Source of the DNA: Cryptomeria japonica
Taxonomy: Eukaryota; Streptophyta; Pinopsida; Cupressales; Cupressaceae
Reading direction: 5' to 3'
Length of the DNA stretch: 64,000 bases
Assembly (NCBI RefSeq): GCF_030272615.1
Contig: NC_081410.1
Location: forward strand, 115,169,140-115,233,139
In this document: positions 11,534-23,285 of the stretch, piece after piece
Layout of the letters: every line of letters starts with the position of its first letter
Position numbering within the stretch: position 1 is the first letter of the stretch
The notes under the pieces: generated by a model
Database searches by the model: none
The model's input: the letters and a program-made list of their open reading frames with translations, nothing else
Told to the model about the DNA's origin: nothing
Translations under genes and position numbers: made by a program

Positions 11534-12631
11534 ATGGAAGCCAACCTGCAACAACAACTTCAACTTGCTCTTGAGGATCTTGATAATGAACAGATGGAAA
11601 ACAATAAACTAAAGAATGAACTGATGCAAGCTAGAGAACACATCATTTCATTGCATGGAAATATTTAAGCTATTCAAGCCAAGCAGAAGGAACTCTGTGA
11701 TCAACTGCAAAATCAGAGTAGCGATGAATAAGATGCCTTGAAAGATCAATGTCATAAACTCACTCAAGAGAACACTATCTTAAAGAATGAAAAGCAAGCT
11801 CTAACCATGAGAATGTGGACGTAAATTGAGGACAGGAAGAAGAATAAAGAAAACCTAGCTCAAGCATTGAAGGACATATATGAGGAATGCAATAGCCTCA
11901 CACATGAGAGTGACATGTTGAAACTTGAGTTGATTCAGTCCCAGAATAATGAACAAAAACTTGACAAACAAATCATAATCATGAAAGATGATTTAGTCAC
12001 TGCAAATGAGTACAAAGACAAGTTCAAAGTCACCTCTATAAAACTTGATGAACTATTGAAGAGTCAAAGAGACGCTAATGACAAGAGAGGTCTTGGTTAT
12101 GAAGAAGGAGAAAGCTCTGGTACTACACAACAAGATCAATCATCCTGTCAGAAGAAAAATCATTCCAACAACCGTAACCAGAAATCACCTGTAAGACAAC
12201 CTAATGCTCACAAATTCAATGGTATATGCTTTGTTTGCAATAAATATGATCACAGGGCAAGTCAGTGCAAAAATAGAAATAATCAGAACAATGCATCATT
12301 CACCGGTCTTGAAAATGTTATATGTCATGCATGTAGTATATTTGGTCATATGGCTAATCAATGCAGATCAAAAGGAAATCAAGGGTACAACAAAGTAATT
12401 CAAAAGAACAATATTGTCTGTTATGCATGCAACGAGATTAGATATATTGCTAAATATTGCAGGAGTAAGAACCCATCGGTAGTTAATGAAAATGCAAATG
12501 AGAAGGGAAAGGTAAAGGTTGGAGATATCATAAAACAACACGAGAGAAGATGGGTTAGGAGATCAGACACACAACTAGCAGAACAACCGATAGTCATCAG
12601 GTCCTGCACCGGAAGCAAGAACTCCAACTAG
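11534..12631 (+). pseudogene. E2 gag: coiled coil plus three CCHC-type knuckles
   Basis: ATG at 11534 opens a frame continuous with the long open part from 11867. It is broken by TAA stops at 11666, 11729 and 11822, each one C-to-T from CAA. The first 170 residues are a heptad-rich coiled coil. The usual copia gag capsid domain before it is absent or unrecognisable. A KRGLGYEEG block, common in plant copia gags, precedes three knuckles: CFVCNKYDHRASQC, CHACSIFGHMANQC and CYACNEIRYIAKYC. In the third the histidine is replaced by tyrosine. The protein would package element RNA. Confidence 0.82.
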
Positions 12632-13013
12632 TAACTAAGGCATTTTTCCTTAAGGGTAGGCAAATCATTGAAGATCATGCAAACACCCCGGATTAGATCT
12701 ATAGTCAGATAATTCTGATTGCGGATGGATACTCAGGCAATTTCAAGTGTTTACCAAAACTTGTATGTAGATTATGTGATCTGGTCAGTTTTCCCGGTAG
12801 CATTTATGACAGTGAAAAATTAGGGTTAATGGCGATAAAAGGGAATTTTTTAAGATATTTCTTCACACAATGATTGAGCATTCTGAAGAGTGGTTTCCAG
12901 AGCATTTCAAGAGTCCAAAGGCGAATTGTGCAAGCATCTACACTTGAAGGTGATTTCATCATTCGACATAATCTTGAGGTATTTACCATTTGCAGAAACC
13001 CTAGTTATCTATC
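12632..13013 (+). other. Short spacer where copia pol would be expected
   Basis: Between gag and the second ORF there are fewer than 400 bp. No DTG/DSG protease, HHCC or DDE integrase or YVDD polymerase motif is visible in any frame. Fragments such as IADGYSGNF can be read but are too short to assign. Pol has been deleted or never belonged to this element. Confidence 0.55.
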
Positions 13014-15448
13014 ATGGATTCTTCATTGAATGTGGATACTCCTTTGGTGGTGGAAATCAAGAACCACCCTCATCCTGAATTTAAGAAGCACCCTTTCAAA
13101 TCTCTTCATTGGGAGCATTTTCAAGTGTTTTCCATGGTGTTCTTCATATCAAAGACATTAGGGCATACATCCATTGTGACATTGAGGAGATTGGGAGCTA
13201 TGAGTTGTCCTATGTGTTCACTGAGAATCTAATTACCGACAATCAGTTGAAGCCAGAATTTGCCCATTTGCAGAGGAAGGGTTTTACCCAGTTTACGAAC
13301 TTTCCAACATTTTATGAAGATGAATGGGTTCAATATATACTCAACCACATTCATGGGGAATTCATTTGGTTGTACTGACCTTACAAAATCACTGAGGAAG
13401 TTATCAAGAATATCACTTGCTTGCATAAGGTCAGAGGTTTGCTTGGCCTAGGTCAAAACTCTCCAACATCAAACTCTGCAAACTCACCAGCGCTACCTTC
13501 AATGGTCAATCGGTGAGAGTTGATGATATCAGAGATATTGATGTGAAATTTGTTGCAATGGTAATCAATTACAAAGTCTATCAGTCAAATCGGCTGAACT
13601 CTGTCTCCAGTAATAACATCCTTATTGCACATCAATGGTGAAGGAGGACGCACAGTATGATCTGTGTAGTATGATGTTGAAGGAACTAATGTCAAACCTT
13701 CTGAAAATAAAACAAGACAAGAAAATAACATTCCGATATGGATCTTTTGTTATATGTTTGGAATTTTTCTTTTTGAATATAGTAAAATATAGTGGGCTTT
13801 TGATAGACCTGTAGCCACTCAGATAGCACAAATTTTGGATAGTCAAGGTGATAAGCAGCAAAAGGCCAATTTATGGGTATTTTTCAAAACCCTCCAAGAA
13901 ATGAAGAACAAGGCTAGGATTCCTAAAGAATTTGTAGAAAAATATAAAGATACTATTTATTTTATGGTAAATAAAGATGAATGTATGATGGAGGCAGTCC
14001 AGCCTAGAATAGTTTGGATCATGCCTATGGGCTATGAAGTGGATGAGGCCACACTGGACGCTTATGCACAACACTTATTGCAAGCTCCAATTGATGAAAA
14101 GGAAGAAAAATTTGGCATAGCCCAAGAAAAAGGTTTAAATATTCATCAGGAACAAGTTGCACCGACAATAAGGAAGAAGATGACAAAGGTTGCAGCTAAA
14201 ACACTAATCAGTGAAGGTCATCATAGGGCTAAAGTTGAACAAAATGTTAAAATCCTTGAATCCCAAAGAAAGGAAGAGATGAAGCAGAAAAGGAAGGAGG
14301 AGAGAGAAGCAAGAAAGGTAGCTCAGGCCACTCCCAATGTGGTCCCAGTTTCTACAGAATCATCCAAACAAATGGAAGCACCATCTGGTGAGCCTGCCAG
14401 TCCTAAGTCGACAGAATCAGTGAAAAGAAAAGAAAAAGCAGATAGGCAGTATATGACTTTATCTTCTGAGGAGACTGAATCAGATGAAGAAATCAAGCAA
14501 GCTCCAAAGAAGAAAGGTGTTTTTGCAAGGGTTGTGAGGGAGAAGAAGGAAGAACAAAAGAAAGAACCGGCTAAGGAGCCTCCCCGGAAAACTCCCAAAA
14601 TCACCAATGCACATAAGCAAAATCCAGTGTCTGATGAGAAATCTAAACTGGAAGCAAAGAGGAGAAGCAATAAGAAGAAATTCGACACTCAAGACATTAT
14701 TGATCAGATTATTAATGACAGTAATTTCGATAACTTTTCCACATTCTTTGATGATTTTGATGATAAAGATAGGAAGCAGTTAGAGGAAGCTATTGTTTTA
14801 TATCTTGATTCTTTCAGTAGGACATTGATTGAGTTGGAGAAAATTTTGCCTAAGGAACTGTATGATAAATTAGAGGTTAGAAAATTACATGCTCAAATTT
14901 TGGACTGGCAAACAAAAGAAGACAAAATTAGTTAATCTCTGTTCATCAATAACCCCTCCAAAGATAGTAGATTTAATTAATAAGACAGGTTCATCAGAAT
15001 TCAATCCTAAACATCGGATAAATAACTTGATGTTAGAGAAATTTGAGGAAATCCAGAAAGGGACAATTGATATTTGGGTCATAATTCTTTTAAGTCTAGG
15101 ATATGAATTAAGTACCAGTTTTGTACAATCACAAAATATTCAATTACCAAGGGATAAGGAACCAGTGAAAGTAGATGAACAAAATGTAAATATTGATCTA
15201 TCGGTTAGCACTCCACCGACTACTACTGAACCAGTTAGTGAGTCCAATTTTGGAACTGAGGATACTCAAAATCCTCCGACAGAAAATGTACAGAATACAA
15301 AAGCTAATATTGTAAAGGATAAAGATACTGATAATAAAGTTTCTGAGGATGCACCAGAACAAAATAAGGTACCAAGTGGTGAAGCCACTAGTACAAATGA
15401 AATAAAGGTTACAAAGAATAAATCGCCGACAGACAAAGGCAAGGAAAC
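13014..15448 (+). pseudogene. E2 giant second ORF, 5' part (unrecognised protein)
   Basis: The frame begins at ATG 13014 (MDSSLNVDTPLVV) and is followed through frameshifts near 13120, 13480, 13640 and 13810 into the long open stretches 13835-14935 and 14889-15448. The N-terminal 250 residues are globular (HIKDIRAYIHCDIEE, VKFVAMVINYKVYQ). A Lys/Glu-rich, then acidic and Ser/Thr/Pro-rich middle follows. I do not recognise the family; a plant retroelement env-like or 'putative plant transposon protein' relationship is possible. At 15448 it is cut by E3 and resumes at 30431 in the same frame. Total length would exceed 1000 residues, large for an env-position ORF. Confidence 0.6.
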
Positions 15449-16832
15449 TGTAGTCACACAAATTTGTCCAGCTTAATTAAATAAATATTTGCTATTTATT
15501 TGATTAGAAATCCACTAGCCATCAGTTAATTAAATTAATATTTAATTAATTCATCTCCAAACATTCTCCTATTAATTAAATAAACTGTTCAATTTATTTT
15601 AATTAATTCATTAAACCAAGTTCACAAATCAATTAAATAAATAAAATCTATTTATTTAATTAAATCCCCCTATTCCTCTTTTTAAATTAAATCAAACATT
15701 TATTTAAAATCATTATCCCCCCCCACTTGCATTTTCCTACAAATGCAACTTGCACACATTTATTGAAATAAATGAATTTTTATTTTAATAAAATCCTATT
15801 TTCTCTCACCCACCAAATCCAATTGCATTCCTAAATCCCCTTCTAGATTCTTCTAACCCCTTCCTAATTAGCCTAATCCATCCCCTAATTATTGTCACAT
15901 TCCTAAGCAAAATGGAGTCACTTCTCAAAGACTTCAAAAGTCTTTGAAAAGCATTTAATGCTTTGTGTGTTCAACAAATTAACCTTCAAAGTCTTCCAAA
16001 ACCACTAATGGCTCTTACATGACCATTTATGGCTCTTACATAACCATTTATGGTTATTTAAAACTTGTCTCCCCAAACATTTATTGCTTTGACCATGTTT
16101 ATCCCTCTTGCCCTTTGCACAAGAGTTTATCCATTGGATAAAAGCTTTATTCTTTGAATAAAGAGTTTATTCATTCAACTAACCTTGACCTTAACTCCCA
16201 AGGTCATATCAAGCATTTAATGCTTATTTCCTCTCCTCTCAACCTATCTCACATTGACACTTGTCATCTTGGGATTGGGTTGAAAGCCCTCACATGGATT
16301 TGAAATCGCTAAATCCTGACCCTTGTTGAGATTGCTCAATCTCAACCATCCATTGCTCCATTTTTTCTATAAATAGAGCCCATTTCTTCATAATCCAGAT
16401 CCTGAAAACTTGTATGCATTTAACCCATAGGCATTTTAGAGAGCATTTAGCATAGCAAACTGATATCTTGTTATTTTGGTTAAAATCAATCATTTTAATA
16501 GCATCTAGTATTTTAGCTTTTCATTTTACATTTGGAGCAAAATACTAAAATCTCAATCCTCCATAAGCATCCATAGTGCAAAAAGCTGCTGAGAGCTACA
16601 CTATTTTGGAACTTGGAGAGGAGAGGAACAAGGGAGAAGGAACTAAGAGCATGCTAAGAGGCATTTGGAGATGCCTTATTATCTTTGTTTCATTTGTTAG
16701 ATATATTAGCATGATTTTAGTATCTCTTTTGATATGCCCATTTAGATTAATTTTTGATTGACTAACACTAACGATTTCTTGTGTCTTGTGTTGTTTGTCA
16801 TTTGCTAACCTTGTCCATTTCTTAGTGCATCA
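15449..16832 (+). repeat. E3 5' LTR
   Basis: It begins TGTAGTCACACAAATTTG, ends AGTGCATCA and matches 29041-30425 almost base for base. The first third is rich in TTAATTAAAT blocks, like the E1 LTR. After the LTR the usual TGGCGCC PBS is not found (TTTGGTGAAC instead), and gag starts within 45 bp, so the PBS, leader and gag start have been deleted. Confidence 0.93.
16368..16376 (+). promoter_or_regulatory. TATA box in E3 5' LTR
   Basis: TATAAATAG lies in the context CCATTTTTTC-TATAAATAGAGCCC. The same box lies at 29961-29969 in the 3' LTR and in equivalent position in the E1 LTR. It marks the U3/R border region. Confidence 0.7.
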
Positions 16833-16874
16833 TTTGGTGAACTTTTCTCAGTATTCCTGCAATGATGGCATCAA

Positions 16875-18050
16875 ATGTCTAGCAGACGTTCTCTTCAGTT
16901 ACCTGAACGAGAACTAGTGGAAATATTCATTTCCAACTTAAACGAAGAAATGGAATTTCACCTGGATGTCAAAGACACAGACTCTTTTAATGATATGATC
17001 ACCAAGGGTTTGAAATGTGAGTGGGCCCTCATCAAGAAAGGACTCATCAAAATCTATAATGCACCAAAGGATGGTCCTTGCCCACGCTTCAATAGTGATA
17101 AACCAAGCTTCTGGAACAAAAACAAGAATATCGTCAATGATGGGGTTGTGGATGCCAGGACTATACAAAGTGCACAACATGTGGTTCGATTTGCAGGACA
17201 GAATCCTCCACCTCAGAATAACACAAATGTTCCTTCCAATCAAGGTCGCATCATATCTCATGATGAACCAAGACCTCGTCAGCAAAAACAAAAATGCACA
17301 TACACTCCCTTAGGGGAACCCATTGAAACAATATTGCGACGACTCATTTCTCAAAATTTGGTCACTCTCCCTAAAACATCAAACTATGAACCTCAGGTCA
17401 AACCTGCATGGTGGAGAGATACTAAACACTATGATTTCCACCAAGGGAGAGGACACAAGACAAGTAATTGTCACCGATTAAAAGATCTTATTCAGGATCT
17501 TATTGACCGAGGAGAAATTGAAATAGAAGGACATGACCCAAAAACAACAAATAATGATCATCTGATGTTCAAAAATCCACTTCCATCACAAGATCAAAGG
17601 GGTCCTTCCACTTCCAGGCGAGGCACTGATACCACAGATTATACGTAGGCTGCATATAATTACACTGTAAATCATCTGTATGATGCCAGTGAACAAGTTG
17701 CAACTATAACCATTAAAAATCCCAACTCCAATTGCAATGTTGTTACATGACGTGGCAAGGTCACCATAAAAGCAGCTCCACAAGGCACCACCTCCATCCC
17801 AAAGCAGTACAATCTTGTGGAACAATTAGATAAGACGACCGCGCTTATATCCATTTTAGAGCTATTACGCCTATCACCATCTCATAAAACAATCTTGGAT
17901 CAAGCTCTCCAAGAGGCATCAGTCCCTGCAAACCTGAATACAGACCAATTTCAAGCCATGGTTGGAAGTCTAAAGTCATCACCTTGTCTCACTTTTTCTG
18001 AAAGTGACAACTCTTCCTTCCAACAACCTCACAACGCTTCGCTACATTGA
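16875..18050 (+). pseudogene. E3 gag, N-terminally truncated
   Basis: The open frame starts in the middle of the gag core (ELVEIFISNLNEEMEF corresponds to EKMEIFIDNLNGEMSY in E1). It continues to the knuckle region YDFHQGRGHKTSNC, whose first cysteine is replaced by tyrosine. TAG at 17646 and TGA at 17748 interrupt a single frame that runs to HNASLH near 18048. There the frame shifts into protease. Compared with E1, the first half of gag and the leader are missing, so the element could not build its own particle. Confidence 0.85.
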
Positions 18051-18933
18051 AGGCTTTATCAACCAGCATCGGATCAAGCGAGTCTTGATCGATAATGGAG
18101 CAGGCCTGAATATTTGTACCTTACAGTTGGTGACAACATTGGGATATGCCATAGAATCAGTGGATCCTCGTAAGAAGATCACAATCAAAGCCTATGACGA
18201 TGCGAAACGTTCATCCAAAGGAGCTGTGGTACTACCAATCCGAGTGGGCCCTATGGTAAAACATATCATCTGTCAGGTTCTGGACCTTCCTCTGCCATAC
18301 AATCTATTGTTAGGAAGACCTTGGATACATGCCATGCAAGCCATTCCATCTACCTACCATCAATGTATCAAGTTCCCACATAACGGTGTAGAGATCACAA
18401 TCATGGGCGATGCAAATCCCTTTGCATATTGCCATAATATCAGCCATCAACCAGAGATTACCGTTCCTAATAATAGAGAAGCCATTTTCTCCACATCATA
18501 TATAAGTCCCGCCTCTCTTGCCAGTTCGAACACCACTATACCAAAGCAAGAAAAGCTTAAGATGAAAATAGCAGAGGAAGGTCCTGCGAAATACAACTTG
18601 AGTCAACTCTTTTGTGTGGGACAAATGCCCACTTCTCCTAGAACACATGGTAAACCACAACAGTTACTCCAACAACCACTAATCACGCCAGCATGTGCTT
18701 TGACGCCTTTCATCCTTGCAAAGAGTCAAGAAGAAGAAACCCAAGATGAGGACTTAGTGGAATGGATCTATAAAGATCCCATCACCACTGATATATCGCA
18801 AGTTAAACTTTCTACGGATCAGTATGGCAAAGGTCTCCTCATTATGCAAAGAATGGGGTATGATGGTCAGAGTGCTTTGGGATATTGCAAACAAGGACGA
18901 CATGAACCTCTATTGCCGGAATTAAAGCCTTAA
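18004..18933 (+). pseudogene. E3 aspartic protease and G-patch
   Basis: The retropepsin core reads VLIDNGAGLNICTL, about 20 residues after the frameshift from gag, with the flap/C-terminal YNLLLGRPWIHAMQA. In E1 the glycine of the active-site triplet is present (DGG), whereas here it is DNG. After about 170 residues a G-patch follows (GKGLLIMQRMGYDGQSALG). TAA at 18931, one C-to-T from CAA, interrupts the frame into the linker. Function by family: cleavage of Gag-Pol; the G-patch binds nucleic acid and in some retroviruses stays attached to protease. Confidence 0.85.
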
Positions 18934-20080
18934 GGTAATACAGGCCTAGGCTTTGAAAAAGAGATCTTTCCTAAATTCAAATTCAAAGGAAAACCCAACA
19001 AACCATTATGTCAGCCTACTGCAAAAAGGACACCTTTCATTATCAAAGCAACATCGAGCACCATCACAACTGCCCCACCAAGGCTCAGAATCCCAACACA
19101 ACCATCACCAATGCCACTCATCCCACCAAGCGAACCAGTAATCCCATCAGCAGCACCATTAGTAGCAACAACTGTATCAGAACCCGCAGCAGCATCTATG
19201 GCACCAGTAGTTCCAGCAGAAGCCACCGAGTCAACACTACAGATACCCCCCATACTAGATTCTTTAATCCCCATCGACCTTCCTGCAGCATCGATCACTA
19301 TAAAGGTACATCAACCAATCACACCTGCAGTATTTAACTCAAAGGACATCCCAGTATGGTATAGTAATCGGATGTTGGAAAGTGACTCGGAGACTGACTC
19401 ACATGAGTGGGAATTTGATTATGTACAGCTTAACACTTCAGATGAGGAAGACACATCACTACCTCCACCACGCAAAGACATCCCTGTTTACGGAGAAGCA
19501 CAGATAAAGACCACTTGGGTTCCTGAACTGAAAACATCTTCCACAGACCCTACGTCTCATCCTACGCCTGATTCTGACAGGGAGAGTACCATCAACGACC
19601 TTCACCATAACATCTTAACCCTCACTGATACATCTAATGCACTTAACCTAATCGATGAAGTAATGCCCATTATCCACCCTGAACTCATCGAATGGAACCA
19701 ACCAAATCCCCCATGTCTTGACTTCTTCCAAAACGATGAGGCCATCATTGACTTTTTGGGATTAAGGGATAACCTACCAAGCGGGGATCACAAAGATGGA
19801 TTCGCCATAGAACTTGATAGCGCAGCGTACTTTGGGGCGGATGCCAAACCTTTCAGCTGCAAAAATATAACGATAAAACATGGATCTTCTAGTGAAAACC
19901 ACACTGTGGTACTGTTTGATCCAACAAAAGTAAAAAGAAAGAGCGTATCCAACGGTGAAAACCTCTCCGAGGTGCCTGAGGATGAAGGGTTTGACATCCT
20001 CCCTGCTAATACACAACAGGCACGATCAACGATTCTCATCGAGGAAACCAAAGAATACAATGTGGTGACTCCTGAAAATC
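18934..20080 (+). pseudogene. E3 Pro/Ala/Thr-rich and acidic linker before RT
   Basis: The same frame as protease continues for about 380 codons without an enzymatic motif. A Pro/Ala/Ser/Thr-rich segment (19000-19340) is followed by an acidic stretch ETDSHEWEFDYVQL and a block with PELIEWNQPNPP and FFQNDE. A 36-residue basic stretch near 19920 (KVKRKS) follows. E1 holds the same linker. No function is known to me; it spaces the protease-G-patch from RT. Confidence 0.75.
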
Positions 20081-21243
20081 CTCACCTCATACATCTGGCA
20101 TCTCTTCTCACTCCAGAGGAACAACCTAAATTTATAGAGTTCTTTCAACAGCGTCAGATCAACTTTGCATGGTCATATGTAGACATGCCTTGGCTTGATC
20201 CTGATTTAGTCATGCATCACCTCACTGTAGCAGAAGGAGCCAAACCTGTCAAGTAGAAGCTTCGTAAGATGCATCCTCAAATTGCAGTGCTAGTCAAAAT
20301 AGAACTCAAGAAACTCCTAGATGTTGGATTCATTAGACCAATTGATTATGCAGAATGGATCTCCAACATTGTGCTTGTCCGCAAACCAAAAGGGGGCATC
20401 CGCATTTGTACTAACTTCAAAGATCTGAATAAGGCATGTCCTAAGGATGACTTCCCCCTACCAAATATCGACATCATAGTGGATCTGACAACAGGACATG
20501 CCATGCTTTCACTCATGGATGGCTTTTCAGGATACAATCAGATAAAGATCGTAGCAGAAGATCAACATAAGACAACCTTCACATGTCCATGGGGCACATA
20601 TTGCTGGAATGTAATGCCTTTTGGTCTAAAGAATGCAGGAGCGACTTATCAAAGAGCAATGACCACCATCTTCCATGACATGATGCATACTATGATGGAA
20701 GATTATGTTGATGACTTATTAGCAAAATCATTCACTAGAGAAGGTCATCTCGACATATTAGATAAAATCTTTGATAGACTCGAACAATATCATGTTCGAC
20801 TCAACCCAAAGAAATGTGTCTTTGGAGTAACCTTCGGGAAGCTTCTAGGATACATTGTCTCAAGCAAATGTATTGAGGTCGACCCAGCAAAGGTAAAAGC
20901 AATCATGGACATGCCACCTCCAAAGAATATCAGTCAGCTAAGGACATTACAAGGGCGACTTCAATCCATCTGAAGATTCATTGCACAATTGGCTGATAAG
21001 TGTCACCCATTCACACACCTGCTACACAAAAACATCTGCTTTCAGTGGGATGCCCGATGCCAGCAAGCATTTCAGACGCTTAAAGACTATCTCATGAATC
21101 CACCATTGCTGATCCCACTAGATCCAAGTAGATCGTTGTTACTCTATATCTCAGCAACAAGTACAGCATTGGGTGTACTATTGGCACAACATAATGCAAA
21201 AGGGAAAGAGTGTGTTGTTTACCTATTGAGCGAGCTTGCCTAG
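20081..21243 (+). pseudogene. E3 reverse transcriptase and first (degenerate) RNase H
   Basis: The RT shows the gypsy blocks in order: HHLTVAEGAKPVK, GFIRP, RICTNFKDLNKACPKDDFPLP, MDGFSGYNQI, PFGLKNAGATYQRAM and the catalytic EDYVDDLL near 20700. LRTLQGRL starts the connection domain. The first RNase H (LLLYISATSTALGVLLAQ) has lost the usual acidic residues, as expected for the vestigial copy in Tat elements. TAG at 20254 and TGA at 20971 interrupt it, and a deletion with frameshift near 21235 removes part of the YLSR-to-IEKACLA segment. Confidence 0.9.
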
Positions 21244-21890
21244 CAGTAATCCTGGCAGCCACTAAACTAAGGCACTATCTGTTAACACACAAGGTACAAC
21301 TCATTGCAAAGATTGATCCACTCAAGTATTTACTCAGCAAAGCAGCATTGACAGGTCGCTTGGCCAAATGGGTGATGATTCTAAGTGAATTTGACATCGA
21401 GTATGTGGACCGTAAAACTATCAAAGGGCAAGTTATTGCAGATCAGTTGGCCGACGCACCACTCATAGGCGATCATCCTCTCATTTCCAATTTTCCAGAT
21501 GAAGAGATATTCATGATCACAACAACACAACCATGGAAACTATACTTTGATGGTTCATACACTAGGCATGGCTCGGGGGCAAGCATTCTGTTTATCACAC
21601 CTCAAGGTGATAGCATCCCAAAGTCTTATAGGCTCACATTTCCATGCACTAACAACATAGCAGAGTATGAGGCCTTGATCACAGGACTCAAGCTAGCTGT
21701 ACAATGGAAATTACAAGAACTACAAGTATATGGCGACTCACAACTGGTCATTCGATAAGCAATAGATGAATATCAGACCAAGGATGATAAACTCATGCCA
21801 TATAAGCAAATGGTGGACAATCTAAAGACATCATTTACTACTATCACTTTTGAGCAAATACCAAGAGATCAGATTTGAGCTGCTGACGCT
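21210..21890 (+). pseudogene. E3 RT connection end and second (archaeal-type) RNase H
   Basis: The frame opens with IERACLAVILAATKLRHYLL and ends the RT region with EFDIEYVDRKTIKGQVIADQLA. A second RNase H follows with intact acidic positions: Asp in LYFDGSYTRHGSG, Glu in NIAEYEALITGL and Asp in VYGDSQLVI. A conserved dual RNase H is a described hallmark of the Tat lineage; this module is thought to have been acquired and to take over activity. TAA at 21756 (one C-to-T from CAA) and TGA at 21876 (one from CGA) follow. Confidence 0.88.
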
Positions 21891-23285
21891 ATGGCTACCA
21901 TCGCATCTCTCCTAGATCTTCCGCATAATTCAACACGCTACGAGTTCTTGGTAGAACAACTTTGGATCCCCGCTTATGATATCCCTGAATCCGAAATGAT
22001 ATGTCACCTTGTCGATTCTGAATCCCCATGGTATGGTGAGTTCTACACCTATCTCCGCGATCACACCCTTCCTCCCAACCAATCAAATAACCAACGTAAA
22101 ACCTTCATTCGCCAAACTGCTCGATATACCATTATTGCCGAAACCCTATACCGACGTAGTCTTGATGGTACTCTCCTTTGATGTCTGGAACAAGATGAGA
22201 TAGCAAAGGCCTTGGAAGAGATACATGAAGGAATATGTGGGACTCACTCAAGTGGTCCATCACTAGCCAAGAAACTCCTGCGTAATGGATACTATTGGCC
22301 ATCTATGGAAAAAGATTCCTACTACTTTGTCAGAAAATGCAAGAAATGTCAAGTTCATGGCGACCTGATACATGCACCAACCCAGGAACTACAACCAATC
22401 ACAACACCATGGCCTTTTTGTCAATGGGGCCTTGACCTTGTGGGTAAGATTCATCCATCTTCATCCAATGGCCATAAATTCATTATTACCGCCACCGAAT
22501 ATTTCACAAAGTGGATCGAAGATGTTCCACTTACCCAAGTCACCGACAAGAAGATCGCCTCATTCATCCTCAACTACATCATCTGTCGATATGGTGTGCC
22601 CATGTCCATCATCACAGATAATGGTCTTCCTTTCAAAAATCAGGATGTCCATGAACTTTGTGAGAAATTTCATATCCAACACTGCTTTTCCACTCCCTAT
22701 TACCCACAAGGCAATGGTCAAGCTGAAGCATCCAATAAAAACATATTGAGGATCCTAAAGAAGACAGTTAATGATGTCAGTCGTGATTGGCACATTCAAT
22801 TGAATCCAGCACTATGGGCATATCGCACTAGCATTCGAACCCCTACAGGCGCAACTCCTTATTCATTGGTCTATGGTGCAAAAGCTATCTTGCTTATCGA
22901 GGTCGAGATACCATCACTATGGGTTTCCTTGCATAATCTCATTGATGATGAAGTCTATCGAATATCCCATCTTCAGGACTTGGAGCTACTTGATGAGAAG
23001 CGACAAGCTGCATACAACCACCTCAAAGCCTATCAACAACGCATGAGCATAAGCTATAATCACCGAGTTAGACCTTGAACATTTGAGGTAGGTGATCTTG
23101 TTCTTCGAGAGAATCCTCGCAACCAACCAAACAGAGAACATCAGGGCAAGTTTGAATCAAACTGGCTAGGCCCATATGTTGTCATTGCTGTATTCGGGTC
23201 TGGGGCATATCAGTTGGCTACATTAGAAGGAGAACCGCTCACATATCCAATCAACAACATGCACCTCAAACGGTTTTATACCTAA
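21891..23285 (+). pseudogene. E3 integrase
   Basis: One frame runs from 21891 to a TAA at 23283, interrupted by TGA at 22179 and 23076, each one C-to-T from CGA. The zinc-binding HHCC domain is HEGICGTHSS...CKKCQ, with the usual NGYYWPSM between. The catalytic triad is Asp in WGLDLVG, Asp in IITDNGLPF and Glu in GNGQAEASNK. The C-terminal part has the GPY-type stretch KFESNWLGPYVV and ends LKRFYT. No chromodomain is seen, which fits Tat/Athila. It would insert the cDNA into chromosomes. Confidence 0.92.

Noticed and set aside
14323-14688. Minus-strand hydrophobic frame opposite E2 ORF2
   Set aside because: It mirrors a Lys/Glu-rich coding stretch; the hydrophobic character is a complement effect.
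16576-16761. 61-codon frame MQKAAESYTILEL in the E3 LTR
   Set aside because: It recurs at 30169-30354 only because both LTRs contain it; no domain. A short LTR-encoded peptide cannot be excluded.
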